A stretch of DNA of 64,000 nt from Acanthornis magna. Taxonomy: Eukaryota; Chordata; Aves; Passeriformes; Acanthizidae. The stretch is from NCBI GenBank assembly GCA_036785705.1, contig JAWUZG010000070.1, forward strand, positions 3,049,001 to 3,113,000, in the 5' to 3' direction. The notes beneath the pieces were generated by a model. The model was not told the DNA's origin and did not search any database. It worked only from the letters and a program-made list of their open reading frames with translations. The translations under genes were made by a program, and so were the position numbers. This document shows, piece by piece, positions 1 to 12,900 of the stretch (position 1 is its first letter; each line of letters begins with the position of its first letter).

Positions 1-308
1 GCTGTCAGCTCTCAAACAGGCCAAAATTTTACCTTCTTTGCAGGTAGGGTATGAGTAGCAGAATTTGGAGTTCTTTGCTGCATTTGCCTACGACAAATGG
101 ACTTTTCCTTATTAGTGGCTCTTGCTGGGGTGTTTCAATCTTAAATATTTTGTCTTGTGCGTTAAGTTCCAGCAAACCCTGGTGGGCTAAATTCTGACCT
201 GCATAAGCAGGTGTAAAGTTAGCAGAGTTACAGCCCCTTGGGCTAACCCTGCCTTTGGCTCTGGGCCTGCCCGACTACCTTGCCAAATTAGAAATTGCCA
301 CTCCTGGG

Positions 309-340
309 TTTTTTCCTTTTTTTCCCCTCCTTTTTTCCCT
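309..340 (+). repeat. Polypyrimidine tract
   Basis: A 32-base run made only of T and C, with T runs of six or seven. No AG acceptor follows closely, so I read it as low-complexity sequence rather than a splice-site tract. Confidence 0.8.
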
Positions 341-3300
341 GCTCTGTGATCATTCTCTCTGACACAATATCTGTCTCATGATCTCATGTGTTGGTGCTCA
401 AGCCAAATGGATGAGCAAACCATTGACAAAGTCCTGATGGTGGAGGGGCTGATGATGAATTGGGGGCCATTACAGCAGGTATTGTGCGCGTTCTACCAGC
501 TGACACTGAACTTCCCTCCTAATGCCAGTTTCCTTCTATCATCTGGGAAACGGATTGGATGCTGGCTTCTCCCAATTAAAGCCAGTGAGGTCATATACTT
601 CCTAATTACAGGCTAGCCCTTTGTGTCTAAATGTGACAGACATGTGTTTGGGAAATTGCTTTTAATGCTTAAATAAACATGATGAACTCCATGGCAGATC
701 TGAATCGCAATTGGAAGTGCTCTGCCCCTGGAGTGCCGGGCTGATGTGACAGCCACTTGTGCTGCTGACCCCCATTTGGGATCTTTGTTCCTGGCACAAC
801 ACTGCCACTGTGTGTGTGGGGGCCCTCACTCACCCTTCCCCTTGCTCTGGACAGGGCTGTTTCACAAACATATGCAGCAGGATCGCTCAGGAGAGCAATA
901 CAGCTCTCCTGGAGGAGGAGGAGAGGACTGGGACAGAGACAAATTGAGTTTACATCAACAGCAGGAGCGGGTGAACAAGCAGGTCTAAGACAATTCCACA
1001 ATACGACACAGGATGGTTAAACAGAGAGTCAGAGTACTCCTCAGAAATTGCAAGTGACTGCCATCACCACCCAGGCTGGGGGATGTCTCCACATGGGCAA
1101 ATTCTGCTCCCAGTTACTTAGGGAGAAATCTGGACTCTTTCCAGACAAGCAAAACTCCTCATTCAGACCACAGGTCAGACTGCATAATGTTGCCCTCCTG
1201 CATTAAAACTTTGAATACATGGGGATAAGATCTATGTAGATATTCAGGAAGAATCTTTTGGGGATATACGCATGTTAAATAATACGCTTAATGCTGGACC
1301 AAAGGCAATGTACGTGTTGTGTTTTATGTGACACCAGAGGGAAAGTGCTCCGTTTCCCAGGCAGCTTGCTCTTGATTGCATATGTATTAGTTTCTATTGG
1401 TAGTATTCCCTGCAGGATTGTTTAAACTGGCTAAAGGCTTGCTTGCTATTTTCCTGTGTTTTATAATGGTTGGCAATACTCAGTGCTCACCAGCAGTCAC
1501 ACATGCCTGCTGTGCCTGGCTCTGCTCCTCTTCTGCTCGTTTGTTCCCTAGGGAAAGCCTGTGTCTGAAGGTTAGAGTCTGAGTAAGGAAACTTGCATTA
1601 GCTGTGCAAATCAGTAACCCTGTTCATGGTGTGCAGAAGAGTGGTGCCATTGCAGAATGAGTATGGAGGAGCTGTGACTATAGGCACACCTTGTCCTCGA
1701 GCTCTCATAATCTCTGGTCATGATTCAGCCAGGCTGTAGCGTGATAGGAAACGTGCTTGGAGCTGAGCCTGTGAGGATGTGCTTTGCTATTGTACCACCT
1801 GAACTCTCTGAACCAGGTTAGACTGACTTCCCACAAAGCCCTGAAGCTTTACCTTCAAGAAGCCGTGCAGTCTCGTTGAATCTCTTCAAACCCAGCGATC
1901 CTAAAGTCCTTCCCAGGCACAGGCAAGTGCTCTGCCCAGGTGTGTGTTGGAAGGGGACCTGAGTGTACATTTGTCTCCCACCCTGACTTTCTAGCAACGT
2001 CTCTTGTTCAGTGTGCAGATGCACACTGGGAGCAAGATGCACAGTGGGATCAGTGATGACACCAGAGTCACACAGGTACTTTGAGTTAAACCTCAACAAA
2101 AGGATTTTTGTCAGAGCAGGATGGGGGAAAGGTTTTGGGGTTTTTAAGTGAGGAACTTGCAAAAGCCAAGGGTTTCTGTCAGGTCAGAGCCCATTAAAAA
2201 AGTCTTTAAGGATGAAGGACTTTATTTAAAGAGTGTCTGTTGTTTGTCTCACCTTCTAAACCATGCTTAGATCAGGAAAGGCTTGGGTCAGGAAAGCGGG
2301 TATTGATGATGGCTTGTATCCCTAATTTTTAGTGTCCAGTTGCCACGTGAACCTTCAGGACTGTTTGACGGGTGACATATATTTACTGTCTTTAGAGAAC
2401 AATCTAACCAAGCCTTCTGTTGTTCATAAGTAAGCAGCCTTCCTTCGGGAGTGGGGAGGGAGGTTTTGAAATCAGTGTAGTTGGTAATGGGTAATGGGCA
2501 TGGTGGCATTTGTGGTGCAGGGCAGGCTGGGTCCCAGGCTGGCTCAGGCCAGGAATACCATTTGGGCTGTTTGAAGCGCTGTGGTGAGGCAGAGGCTGGC
2601 AGAGCCTGGTTTAGCCTGCCCTCATGCATGAGCACAGCATAAGGATGTGCATAAATTGAAATTGCAAGCAGCTCTCTTCACATGGGTGCTTGACGTTATG
2701 TGCTGGCATAGGCGCCCAGCTGGACTGAGACTCATTCTGACAGGTACTTTCCCATGGAACAGGTCAGCATATTTGCCTGTGTGTCATGGCCCAAATCCTT
2801 TAATTCTGCCTGAGCAGAGAGTGCTGTCTACTTGCCCTGTGGTGTGGCGAGCGCCCTGATGCAGGGCCGGAACGATTCCCGCAGCAAGCTGTATTTTCTC
2901 CTTTGAACTGACGGGTGTCAAACCCATGGTGGTGTTAAGACAGATGTGAAGTGCTCGGGGCTCATGGTAATGTATCATGCCCTGTTGTTTTATGTTGATA
3001 GCACACTGGTACAATTTACATCAGCTATTCTGCCTTACCTTGAACTGTAAGGCACAGCAGCTGTTGAGTTTATATTTACAGCTCTGTAAGTGTTTAGGCC
3101 ATGCTTCTGACAAAGCACACACATATTTCATGATGCTCTGCAGCCTCGTGCAGACCCATTGCATAGATGGGTGGTGAGGCACTGAGTGAGAGTCAGAGAG
3201 GGGTCTGCTCTGAAGATGGGCCGTAAATTGCTGTTGAAGTAAAATGTTTGTTCTCTCCAACAAGACACCTAATTTCATGATCCTTGCAGGAGCTGAACTG

Positions 3301-3438
3301 TTTTAAAAAGTGTCAGTGCGCTCTCAGATTTGGTTACAGCAGACGGGTCTGCACACAAGTTATCAGAGAAGTGGAAAGTACAGAGTCTGGATGGGTTTTG
3401 TCTTCCTTTTCCCTTTAAGCCTTCCTTTTCCCTTCATT

Positions 3439-3464
3439 TTAACCCTGCTTTTAAACAGGGTTAA
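3439..3464. other. Perfect short inverted repeat
   Basis: Arms TTAACCCTG and CAGGGTTAA are exact reverse complements over 9 bp, separated by an 8-base A/T-rich loop. It follows two near-identical CCTTTTCCCTT-type segments. There is no T run after the right arm and no known role. It may be chance. Confidence 0.6.
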
Positions 3465-5552
3465 GAGTTAAAAATGTGAATAAAATCTGGGAGCATTCAT
3501 AGCAAGGCTAGGTGGGAGCTGTTGTGGAGTCAGAGTACGCTGGGTACGTTGCTGAATCCCAGCCTCAGCCCAGGTGTGCTGAAGCATGAAATGAAGGCTT
3601 TATTACCCCTGGATGTGTGCTATATCCTGGCACGGGAGAGGGCTGTTGGTTGCAGCTCTGCAGAGGTTTTCTGTCCTCTGCAAATGATGTGACATCAACG
3701 CTGTTTATTTGGCACAAGGAATATTAGAGGAATAAACATGTCTTGCCAGTAAGAGCTTCATTCCTAGGGTGAGATGTAATAGCATCAACCAAACAATTTA
3801 AAACGACCTGGCTCCTGCAGGCACGGGACTTTCTGGGAGATGAGGAGTGCTGGGGCAGCCAGAATAACAGCTCTGAGCTCTCTCTAACTTCTTGGGAGGC
3901 TGTGGGAATGCCCTGCAGGTGCAAGATGCTCCTGTCCATGATGGGTGTGTTTGTCTTAGCAGGAATGAGAGTAACATTTCCCAGAGAACATGGGAGGTAA
4001 GTCTGCCCTGCTGCAGGCTCCTGGTGTGAGCTCAAGGTAGGTCAAAATCCTCAGATGTATTTGCACATTGACTCTCAAGTGGTACCCTGAGGCCAAAGTG
4101 TTTCGGACAGTCTGGGTCCTGCTCTCTCTGGCTTCACTGCTACTTTTCCCTCAAGATCTATCCAGGCAAACCTGCTCCATCTGCAAAGACTGTTTTTCCC
4201 TCCTTCATCCAGGCGTTGTGAGGATAAACACAGCAGAGATTGCCAAGTGCTTATTGATAATAGGAGCCATACAACTACCGAACATGGACATGCTGCTCTT
4301 TTGCTCATATGCCTGGTAAGAAAAGTATTATTTATCCCTGCAGCATCCTCTGAGAATGGAGAGCTCGCTCTGGGCTCCACCTGATGCCTTCAGGCTGATC
4401 ACTGCTGTCCCTGTCATCATCCTCTACCTTATTCCTATACGCTGTAACCCACCCATTAGCTCTTTTCTTCACTAGAATTCATTTACAGTGGGCACTACCT
4501 CTGCTGCCTCACGCCCTTCCCTCTCTCTCTGCAGAGCCCTATTGCACAAAAGCAAGTTTGTGGTAGGAATTTGCTGTTCTTTTTCTGTCCAGATGGCTCT
4601 TCCAAGCCCCACTTGACCTCTCAAGAACAGGCTCTGGACTCAGAAGCAGGAATTAGCAGGCTTCATCCACTCCTGCACCACAAACTGTTAAGAGCTTGGG
4701 CAGGAGGTTGGCTTCAGGGGGAGGCAGTGTATCGGAACACATTGGAAAAGCCACTTCATGCAAGAAAATGTGGAGAAACAAATGAGTGATTGCTGTTGTG
4801 CCTGGAGCTGGGACTCACTTTTCAGCAGGGCTGGGGGGGGCCCGGAGACCCTCGCTGAAACAGAGAACTCCCTCCACTGTCTGGTGCAAATGTTCATTCC
4901 CAGGGGTCCCTTTCTCCTGGAGTGGGTGTTTGGGCACTCCTCAATCCTGTTCTCCCTGCCCTGGCTGCCCCTTTGGAGTCTGCTCCCGAGAGCCACTTCC
5001 CTGGGCCAGGTGGCACTGTGCTTGCCCCTTGTTGTGGCTGTTTGTCCGTGCCAGCAGCAGCTGTTGGTGATGGCCATGGCGGGGATGGAACCCTGATGGG
5101 GAGGGCGGCACTGCTCCAGGCTAGGTGACAAAAGCACACAGCTGAAGTTTTAGCAACAGAGGCCAAACCTGGCATGTGTGTAACAACAGCCTCTTGTGCA
5201 GGGGTTGAGTTGTCTGTAAGCTCTTCCTGCCTGGTAAGAGTTTGAGACTGGACTCTTTGGAGCATCCCAAAATGGTGGTGGAGAAAAGTCATTATTGGCA
5301 CTGCCAGCAGTGTGTGGGTGCTGGACTAGGGTCTACTTGAGAGTAATTCTACCAAATCAGTGTAATGTTACCTTATGATTGGGTGTTCATCTGTTTTGTT
5401 TCCCCATTTTCTCTGGGGAGAATTCTAGAAAATTTCAATTCTAGAAAACTAAGACAAAGTCAAAAAGTTTAACAAGTCCTACAGTAGCCTAAAATGCATG
5501 GCCACTTGATAGTCCTTTGTTCTTCTTGTTCTCTTTGACTCATTTTATTTCC

Positions 5553-5567
5553 TTTTTTTTTTTTTTT
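5553..5567 (+). repeat. T15 homopolymer
   Basis: Fifteen consecutive T. The adjoining minus-strand sequence shows no SINE or processed gene, so it is not a recognisable retroposon tail. Confidence 0.85.
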
Positions 5568-6469
5568 GGTCTTAGTGATCAAGGTAATATTTAAAAAGTA
5601 TGATCTGGATATTTTTATAAAAATAGTCTTTTTGGTCATATTTCAGCCCTGGTTCTGTGCTGGTGGAGGCAGCTAGGAGGCAGTTTCTAATTGCTCTTCT
5701 ATTGTTGTAGCACAGTTTTGGATCCTGCCATATCTACATTTCCTCTTCTTGCTTGACAACTGTTCACCTCAGCAAATCTTCATTAGCGCAAAGTTTTGAA
5801 ATTAACCCTTCAGAGCCTACTGTCACTTTTAGGGTGTCCAGTTCCAGTGACTTCTCTGTGAGTGTTTGTCACTGTAAGCAGCAAGGTTTCCAGCAGGTGT
5901 GAGTGTAAATCCTGAATCTGACCAGTTTCCCCTTAAATCTCTGGGCTGGAATCTGGAATCAGGTACAAACTGTTTACTAAAGCTGTACCTGCCATTGCTT
6001 CCAGGCCGAGGTTTTACCTGAGCAGGTGCTACTGATCTCTGAGAGTTTCAGCCCTTGATCGTACGCTGGCAGCACTCTTGAAGTGCAGTTTATCAAACAC
6101 AAGGCAAAGGCTTCAGAGCAGACATTCTTAGATTTCCAGTGCCACTTTCAGCAAGGCAGGATGGCAGTGCTGCCTGTGTGTCAGCTTTAGGAGGAGCGTG
6201 CCTGTTCCTGAATCGCCGTCCAACGGAACAGCGAGATCATCCTGTTTATGAAATGATGGCATTTTAATCCACTGGAAAAAGCAGCTTGAGCTGGCCAAGT
6301 TCCTCTTCTTTCTCCCCCTTTTTTTCCTCCCCTTTCCAGCTCTCATTCACTGCAGCTAAACTGTGGCCAGAAAGACTTTGTGGAGTGCAGTTCCAGCAAT
6401 ATTCTCTCCAGAACCGAGACATCCTCTGCTTTTGACTTCTGCCAGCAGCAAATTTTGAGGAGTGATTTA

Positions 6470-6780
6470 TAAAGTTCAAGGCCTGGGGGCTTTGTAATGG
6501 AGACACCAACGGACCCTTAACTGGAGCATTGTGGAATGCAGTGCTGGAATACATTGAATAATATTTGTGAATCTGCCATAATGCTGGATATTATCACTCA
6601 TTACCATTGTAAGAAAGGGGTGATTAAACTAATAGTTACTGAGAGACATTCCTGGTGACAGGAGGCAATGATGAGAATGAACTGACCTCAGTATACATTT
6701 AGAACTGGGAATAATGGGAAGTGGCAGGAAGCCAATAAGTGAACATGGCCCACAGCTCGGATCAATGAATTACTTTTTTT
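6470..6780. other. Candidate conserved non-coding element
   Basis: This is an A/T-balanced, CpG-poor, non-repetitive stretch dense in short A/T-rich words such as TTGAATAATATTTG, GGTGATTAAACTAATAG and CAATGATGAG, with no long open frame. That texture is common in vertebrate distal enhancers. It lies just upstream of the pyrimidine tract and exon-like segment at 6908. Conservation cannot be measured from one genome, so this is inference from composition. Confidence 0.3.
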
Positions 6781-6907
6781 CTGCTTTACAGCAGTACATG
6801 GTGTTTAATGAAAAATCAATAGCCCCTTGTAACTCAGAGCCGTAATCAATCGTTTGACCTGAAGCTTTCCGTTTTTTCTTTTTCCCTTTCCTCCCTTCCT
6901 CTCCCAG

Positions 6908-7104
6908 GAAAGGTGTCCTGGGCTGATGACACAATTCAATTGCGAGGGGCAGTACTTCACCAGGCTCACAGAGGGAACCTGACAAAGCCCTGCTGCAATT
7001 TATACCAGCAGCGACATAGATATTTATATGGAAAATCTGGGGATGGACTTGGCCAGCTGTTGCTGCTGCCTCTTGCAGAGAAATCAGAGCCGTGCTTATG
7101 TCAG
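6908..7104 (+). other. Candidate internal exon (197 bp) with strong splice sites
   Basis: Upstream lies a long pyrimidine tract (about 6870-6905) ending in CTCCCAG, a very good 3' splice site. Downstream is CAG|GTAAGT, a perfect match to the 5' splice consensus. One frame (codons starting at 6910) stays open across the whole segment and ends in phase 0 at the donor. Its translation includes RGAVLHQAHRGNLTKP and ends EKSEPCLCQ; I recognise no domain. An open frame of about 65 codons occurs by chance in a few percent of cases, so a non-coding RNA exon or a decoy exon are both possible. Confidence 0.3.
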
Positions 7105-7110
7105 GTAAGT

Positions 7111-9695
7111 CATGTCATCAGGCCTTGGGCCTCTGGTGCCTGCCAAGGATGTCCGAGGGAGTTATTTGAACAGGGAAGAGAAAACATCAGTGTTGGAAGT
7201 TGGTGGGAAATCCACCCCAGCCAGCAGTGCCTGTTGACTTAAGAAGAAGAATGCGTAATGCTGGGTGTTGGGGTTTAGTCTGTGATGTATTCCAGGAAGA
7301 AGTTGCTGTCTGAGTTTTGCAGTGAAGTTGAGGAGATGTTGCTTGTAATGCAGATGTCTCTGCACTAGGCTGCATTGACAGCAGGTGTGATGTGGGGCTC
7401 ATGTACAATTGCTCCTGATTTGCATCAGTGAGGACAGAAAGAAAAGTCAGTAATAAAGCCCTGCTCTCAGCAAGTCCCTGGAAAGGACAGATTTTGGAAA
7501 GCTAAGGCTTTAAGGGCTACTTGACTGGAGGTTCTGTTGGTTGATTGTTTTTTGTTGGGTTAGTTGGTTTTGGGGGTTTTTGTGTCTTGCATCTCCCTTG
7601 CTGGCTCCTTGCTCTAGTCTTGTCACCACCTACCAGAATCAAAGACTGTCTCCAAGGGAAGAAAATGAAGCATTGACATTAATGAGGATTGTTCCTGATG
7701 GTTTTACTCAGCCTCCTTCTGAATGCCTCAGAGACAAAATGGTACCTTTTGCCACGGCAAGGCAGCTCTTAAGTAGGAAGGTTTTTGCTCATAACCTGAG
7801 CTCTAAGGTATCATCTCAGTCTGTTGGTTTTGGTCCCTCTTTAAGCACTGACGAAGCAGTTTTCTTCTTTGATACACTGGAAGATAAATGGATTAAGCTA
7901 ACATTTTCAGCATCTCGCTGGTTCCTCACTCCCCCAGCCCCCTGCTCCTTGTTGTAGCAGAGGAGGAGAAGAGAACAAGTGTGTCTCCGGGGTCTGACGG
8001 CTCCCTTCTGCTCCTCTGTGTCCGTGGCTGCTGCCGCGCCTGCTGGCTGAACGGCTGATTTCCTGGCACCGGCACAGCGCCGGGCCCTTGGCGGGAAGTG
8101 CAGCTCACGCAGGATTGCCAAGCAACGCTTTCCAGGGATTGTGTGTGCCACGACTCTTGCTTGGTGTCACGTGCTGCAGCCTTCTGAGTTCTCGTTCCAT
8201 GTGGCTAAAATGCAGATGCCTCAGGATGTGGGAGTGAGGGGGTGTGATGGGACCTGGGTGGGCTGGGGGAAATGCTGGGGTGGAGGTGGCAGGTTTCCTG
8301 AGGGGCATGGATTTAATCACGCGTGTTTTGGTCTGTTTCAGAGCTTTGGGTGGAAACTGGACAGGAAGAGAATGTTCCATGTCAGAGCTGCACACATGCC
8401 TGTATCCTCCTCTCCTGAGAGCATGGATGTCTGTCCAGTGACACGCTGGGACAGTGTCTGTCACTGCCCTCTTCAGCCCTCGGCTGGACAGGCAGGTATG
8501 GCCCCGAGGCAGGCTGACCTCAGGGGAAACCACATGCTCCGAGCAGCTCTCCACAGCAATGATGTGCATTACCACTCCCTCTCCTTCATTCTCTCACCAG
8601 TGCTTTGCCTTTAGTGACTGGTCTTCCCTATGTGATGTCCTGCTGACCTCTTTGCTTGGAAACACAGTTTTGGGTTGAGGACAAACTCCTTGTACTTCTA
8701 GACTGTTCCTGAGAGGTACTGGGGAGGAAAAGGTCTTACTGTACTGTGTAGGAATGTGTTTGGGTCTTGGAGTTCTCTGTTCAAAAAAGATTTACAAGAA
8801 GATTCCTTGTCCTGTCCTACAGCTACTGAGATTGTGAACAAAGGGAGTGCCTTTTACCCAGAAAGAACATGTTCTGGGGTAGCTGAGTAGTGGTAATTGT
8901 GGGGTTGCTCCTGAAACTGTTCCCAAAGTGGGAGGGAGAACTGGACACAGCACTCAGAACATCTACACTGCTTTTGTACATCATGTTTGGCTCTGAAGAC
9001 ACATTTATTGCTTTTATTGCCTATGATCCCAGTTGTAACACTGTTGTGTTGCTGTGGGTGCAAGCCAAGCAGTCTCCGCTGGGCTCCTTTTCTGTCCTGT
9101 ACCTCCCAGACCTTCACCTGGTCTGAAAGAGGACTGGCCAAGGGCTTTGGGAATTGGCTTCAGGAGAGATGATCCCTTAAATGCAAGTGAAATGTAAAGA
9201 GTGAAACTCTTTGCTGGAGATCTTGCTTGCTCCCCACTGTGGCTCTGAAGTGCCTGCTCAGTTGCTGGCATGCTGGGTGGAGCAGGGAAGCAAGAACGCT
9301 GCTGGTGGCAGTGCTGGGAGTCAGAGGGGTCATGGAACTCCAAGTCTGGCTGGTGCAAACCTCCTTCTGCCAGTGGGGTGAGCGAATCCACAATAACCCT
9401 GGATTGCCGCGATGGCAGCTTGGCAGGCGGCAGCAGAGCAACGGGGAGCTCAGGCTGTGGTAAAATACTGCATGGCAATGATGTAACAGCCACATCTCAC
9501 CCGAGCCGGTGTGCTGAACAAAAAGGGCTTCTCCACAGGTGTAAACTGGGTGAGCAGTGCCGACCGGGGCAGCCGAGGCCTCAACCCTGGGGCCACTCGC
9601 CCAAGTCTTGCCATCAATCTCTTCAGTGCAATTAGGAGATGAACCTGTATTTTTACCTTCTGTTGTGTGTCTTAATTGATTTCTATTTTTTTAAA
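7111..9695. other. Unique non-coding DNA
   Basis: No gene is supported here. Around 7535-7580 the plus strand is G/T-rich low complexity. The block contains a CpG cluster at 7.98-8.11 kb (listed separately). A phrase at 8936-8975 recalls antisense CR1 but is too short to call. Overlapping open frames on both strands at 8.1-8.6 and 9.0-9.6 kb show no recognisable domains. Confidence 0.55.
7979..8115. promoter_or_regulatory. Small CpG cluster with an E2F-like site
   Basis: I count 11 CpG dinucleotides in 7981-8115, against almost none in neighbouring lines, in a GC-rich setting. TTGGCGGGAA at 8088-8097 matches the E2F consensus core. There is no TATA box and no clear exon boundary. It is too short to meet the usual CpG-island length, so it could be a weak promoter, an enhancer or a chance GC-rich patch. 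Confidence 0.3.
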
Positions 9696-9699
9696 ATAC

Positions 9700-9905
9700 T
9701 GTTTGTTAATTCACGTTGTGTCTTTGGCCGACCAATTATATGCATGGCCATATTGTGTGACTGCAGCAGTCTGGTGCGGCGCAAGGAGCGCCACATCATG
9801 TGAGACGTTTCATCTCCACGAGTAACCTCGGCACCGTGGCAAATGAATACATGAATACAGTACAGCCAGGAGAGATGAAATGCATTGACCGCTGCCCCTA
9901 CTCAC
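9700..9905. other. Candidate conserved element with palindromes and retained CpG
   Basis: Non-repetitive and unlike its surroundings. It holds ACCAATTATATGCATGGCC (CCAAT- and octamer-like words), then GACTGC-A-GCAGTC at 9759-9771 (a 13-base palindrome). Next comes an 11-base-arm hairpin: TGGTGCGGCGC at 9772-9782, loop AAGGA, and GCGCCACATCA at 9788-9798, with one G-T pair and one mismatch. Several CpG persist in a CpG-poor neighbourhood, which suggests constraint or lack of germline methylation. No protein frame is convincing. It could be an enhancer core or a structured RNA segment. Confidence 0.4.
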
Positions 9906-12900
9906 CAGACAAATGTCATTCTTTTGGAATTCCCCCCCCTGCTTTCTTGTTTTCCCGACACATTTTGGTCCCCTTTTCGCTTCTCCCCTTTTCCCTTAAG
10001 TAGAGATGACACAGATCAATACCTTTGATGGAAAGTAATAATCAGGCCTATTAAGTGACAAAGGTTTACTCTGTAACAGCTGTGCTGGCGGGAGAGGAGA
10101 GCTTGTCTGACTAATGAATCATGAAACAATCAGGCAGTAGCCATTTGTGTTTAGATCTGTAAATATGGTGTGGTTCAAGTGCCAGACCATCTCCAGCACT
10201 CCAGCTGGGGGCACAGATGGTCCACATTCAGCACAGCACAAGTGTAAAGAAAAGCCTCCCTCCTTCCCCCTCTCCTGCCTGTCCCACAGTGCCCCTCCCA
10301 AAGGAGAGAGCAGCCAGCTTGGGGATACACTTGGGCTGTGGGCAGAAATCCTGAAGTTGCCCTTCCACACTCAGCAGCTCCCAGCAAAATGCCTGCTCCC
10401 TTGCTTGTCCAAGGCATGGAAAAAAGCCAGGAGACCCCTCAAAACCTATGCGCTGTATAAGTACTCCTGTGTTTCAGACTAAAACATTAGTGCTTATTCC
10501 TTGCTTTCTATCCCTTGGATATCTTCCTCATGCTCTGCTGACACCTTTCCTTCTGCAAGGCCTCATGATGTCCACTTGTTACTCCTGAAGGGCAAGTGAG
10601 TGGCACAGCAGGAGTACAGAGCTAAAACACGTGAGCAGAGCCTGGCAAGCGAGGGAAGGAAATAAAGTTGTCAGGGAGTTCAGGCTCTTTCCACTCTCAT
10701 GACTTGAGCTGGGAGTGCTACTCCCAGTACTGGGGGTTGAGGCAGCCTCTTCCTTGGCTTTCCATGGGAGACTGGCTGCTCAAGGCACAGGAGTGCCTGG
10801 GGTTGGTGCTTTTTGGGGCAGTGAGATTGTGCTGCTGAGACATATTTTGTTTGCAATATATTTATTTCTGTCTTTACTCTGCTAGAATTATAGGGTGTAC
10901 TTGAAAGCATTTAATAAATGTTGTCTTCTAGTTGTCTCCTGATAGGGAGGTGGTGGTGGGACACCATTATCTGGATTGGTCTTATGGGAGGAAATGATGG
11001 ATTATTAGTACTAAGATCTGCTTTCCAACCCCCTCCAAAGAAGGCAGTACTGCCAGAAGCAATAGTAGGACTTGCCATTCTTATTTTAGTATTTATTTCT
11101 CCTAGGAGTGTCCAGTTAGCTAACATCTCTGCTCACTGTTGATTTCTTTTAGATTGCTATCCCCCCAGTAGCCTCCCACCTTCAAGAAATGTTCCTTCCA
11201 GTGGTTCTGGCCTGAGGCTCCAGCTAAGTCCTGTGGGTTTTTGTTCTGTGCTGCATCCTCTATGCTGGTTCCTGCTCACACGGAATTCACTGCCAGTGAG
11301 AGTCAGGGACAGCATTTCCCTTTTGGTAATTTATGCTCATGTCACTCTTGCTGTCCCTTCACGGGACACCAGCCAGTGAAGAGACACATCCCCATTTTAT
11401 AGGAACCCCAGGCAGGTTTTTGTGCCTCCACTATCTGCTTCTGACTCCTGCAAGGGCCAGAAACATGCAAACCCTGCTCAGGACAAATGACCTAAACATG
11501 GGATTCCATCACCTGCCTTTTGGGCTGTGACTTGCACCTGTGAGTTGAGTTATGCCAAAGGACTATATACAGACCTGCAAGAATTGCAGAGGTGTCAGCA
11601 AGAGAGAGTGAAGGTTGGCTTTGCTTGAAGTGGTTTTAACTCTGATCCTCTCTCTCTCTCTCTGTTGGTGAAAAGGGCTTTGGGTCTGAGGTTACAGACA
11701 GCACAGCTCAGTGGAATCCATTGACCAAAAGTTCCTGAACCTAGAAGCAAATATCTAATTTTTATGTCTCAGCTGATTTGGAGAGGAGTGTAAGACTCTG
11801 GAGAAACTATTTGAATTCAGATGACTTTAAGAAGAAAACTATTCAAAGTGCAGAAGAAGGCCAAGGTGAGCAAAAAGCACAGAAGAGGAAGGTGAAGGCT
11901 GCCTGAGTGCCATAGCTCAGCCCTTCAGTGGCTCTGGGCTGCTAGGCTGCTGGAGAGGCTGGGCTTCCAGTCCCCTGAGGGCTTGGCCCATGACATTGAC
12001 CTTGCTGGGCTTTTTTCAAGAGTTCTGAAGCCCCTTGGCCTGCGTAACTCAGGATGACACAGTCTGAAATAGGGAGAAAGGGCAAAGGGGAGAGTGAGCA
12101 GACTTTTTCTTTCTCCTTTTGTTTTTTAAGCCATTATTTTGTGCAAAGGAGCAAGTTTGCCAAAACCCTAAGAGATACAGATTTTTTGGACGTCAACATT
12201 CTTGCCAAAAATCACATTGTATCCCACCTCATTTGAGGTGTTGAGTGGTTATGTCATGCAAGAAGGTGGATGAGGGAGAAAAGCTCCCAAACTCTTCCAG
12301 CTCGATCAGTGCAATCAATAAAGCTCACAAAGGTAATCTCTGATTTAAGGCCTGCTCCTCTGTTTGCAATGTTATTTGCTTGCAGTGACCAAAATGCCTT
12401 TGAGAACAAAAAGAAATTTAAACTCATGTAATAATATCTCCAGGAAATGGTTTTCATCCCTCTCTTGTCCAATAACTTCCTTTCCTTTCTTTTACTTTCG
12501 GGGAGGGGAATTTTTTTTTTTTCCCTCTCTCAGAAGCAAGGCTGTATTTTGCTTTTTGAAGGCATCTTCTTAGAAAAAAGCGACTGGGGCTGTGCACAGC
12601 TGGCTCTTGAATATGGAGTTTCTACTGAATCTTCCCCGCTATTATCTTGACAGTGTTATTATTATCAAAGCCTGCCAATGTTAGGTATGACAGTGAGTGC
12701 TGACGGCACGGAGGAGCACAGCCTGGTCAGCAGAGGAAGAGGGCCGCTTGCAGTTGTGCCCCCTGATGCAAAAGCCATAATAATTTAATCTTCTCATACT
12801 GGGATCTCCATTTGCTCTGGCCTGCGTGGCGCTGCCGAGTGCCTGGTTTGCTTTGGCCAAATCACAAGGGCCATTCCTTGAGCATTTTGCAAGACTTCAA

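Larger units (their letters stand above)
1..6469. other. Unique non-coding DNA, no supportable gene
   Basis: I read both strands and found no protein I recognise, no RNA gene and no intact mobile element. The open frames here are short, overlap on both strands and often start at non-ATG codons. GC-rich stretches such as 4.8-5.1 kb are open in several frames at once, which is what low stop-codon density produces. Small features inside (pyrimidine tract, hairpin, T run) are listed separately. A stretch around 600-700, ending in an A/T-rich AATAAA-containing segment, could be a conserved element but has no distinctive mark. Confidence 0.6.

Noticed and set aside
3963..3996. 34-base micro-exon between TTAGCAG and GAG|GTAAGT
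   Set aside because: The pyrimidine tract is weak and the segment is too short to carry evidence.
4688..5301. Overlapping frames of up to 149 codons
   Set aside because: They are open on both strands in a GC-rich stretch, with no domain or splice structure.
8936..8975. Phrase resembling antisense CR1 ('gaactggacacagcactc')
   Set aside because: Only about 20 bases agree and the sequence on either side does not follow CR1, so it may be coincidence.
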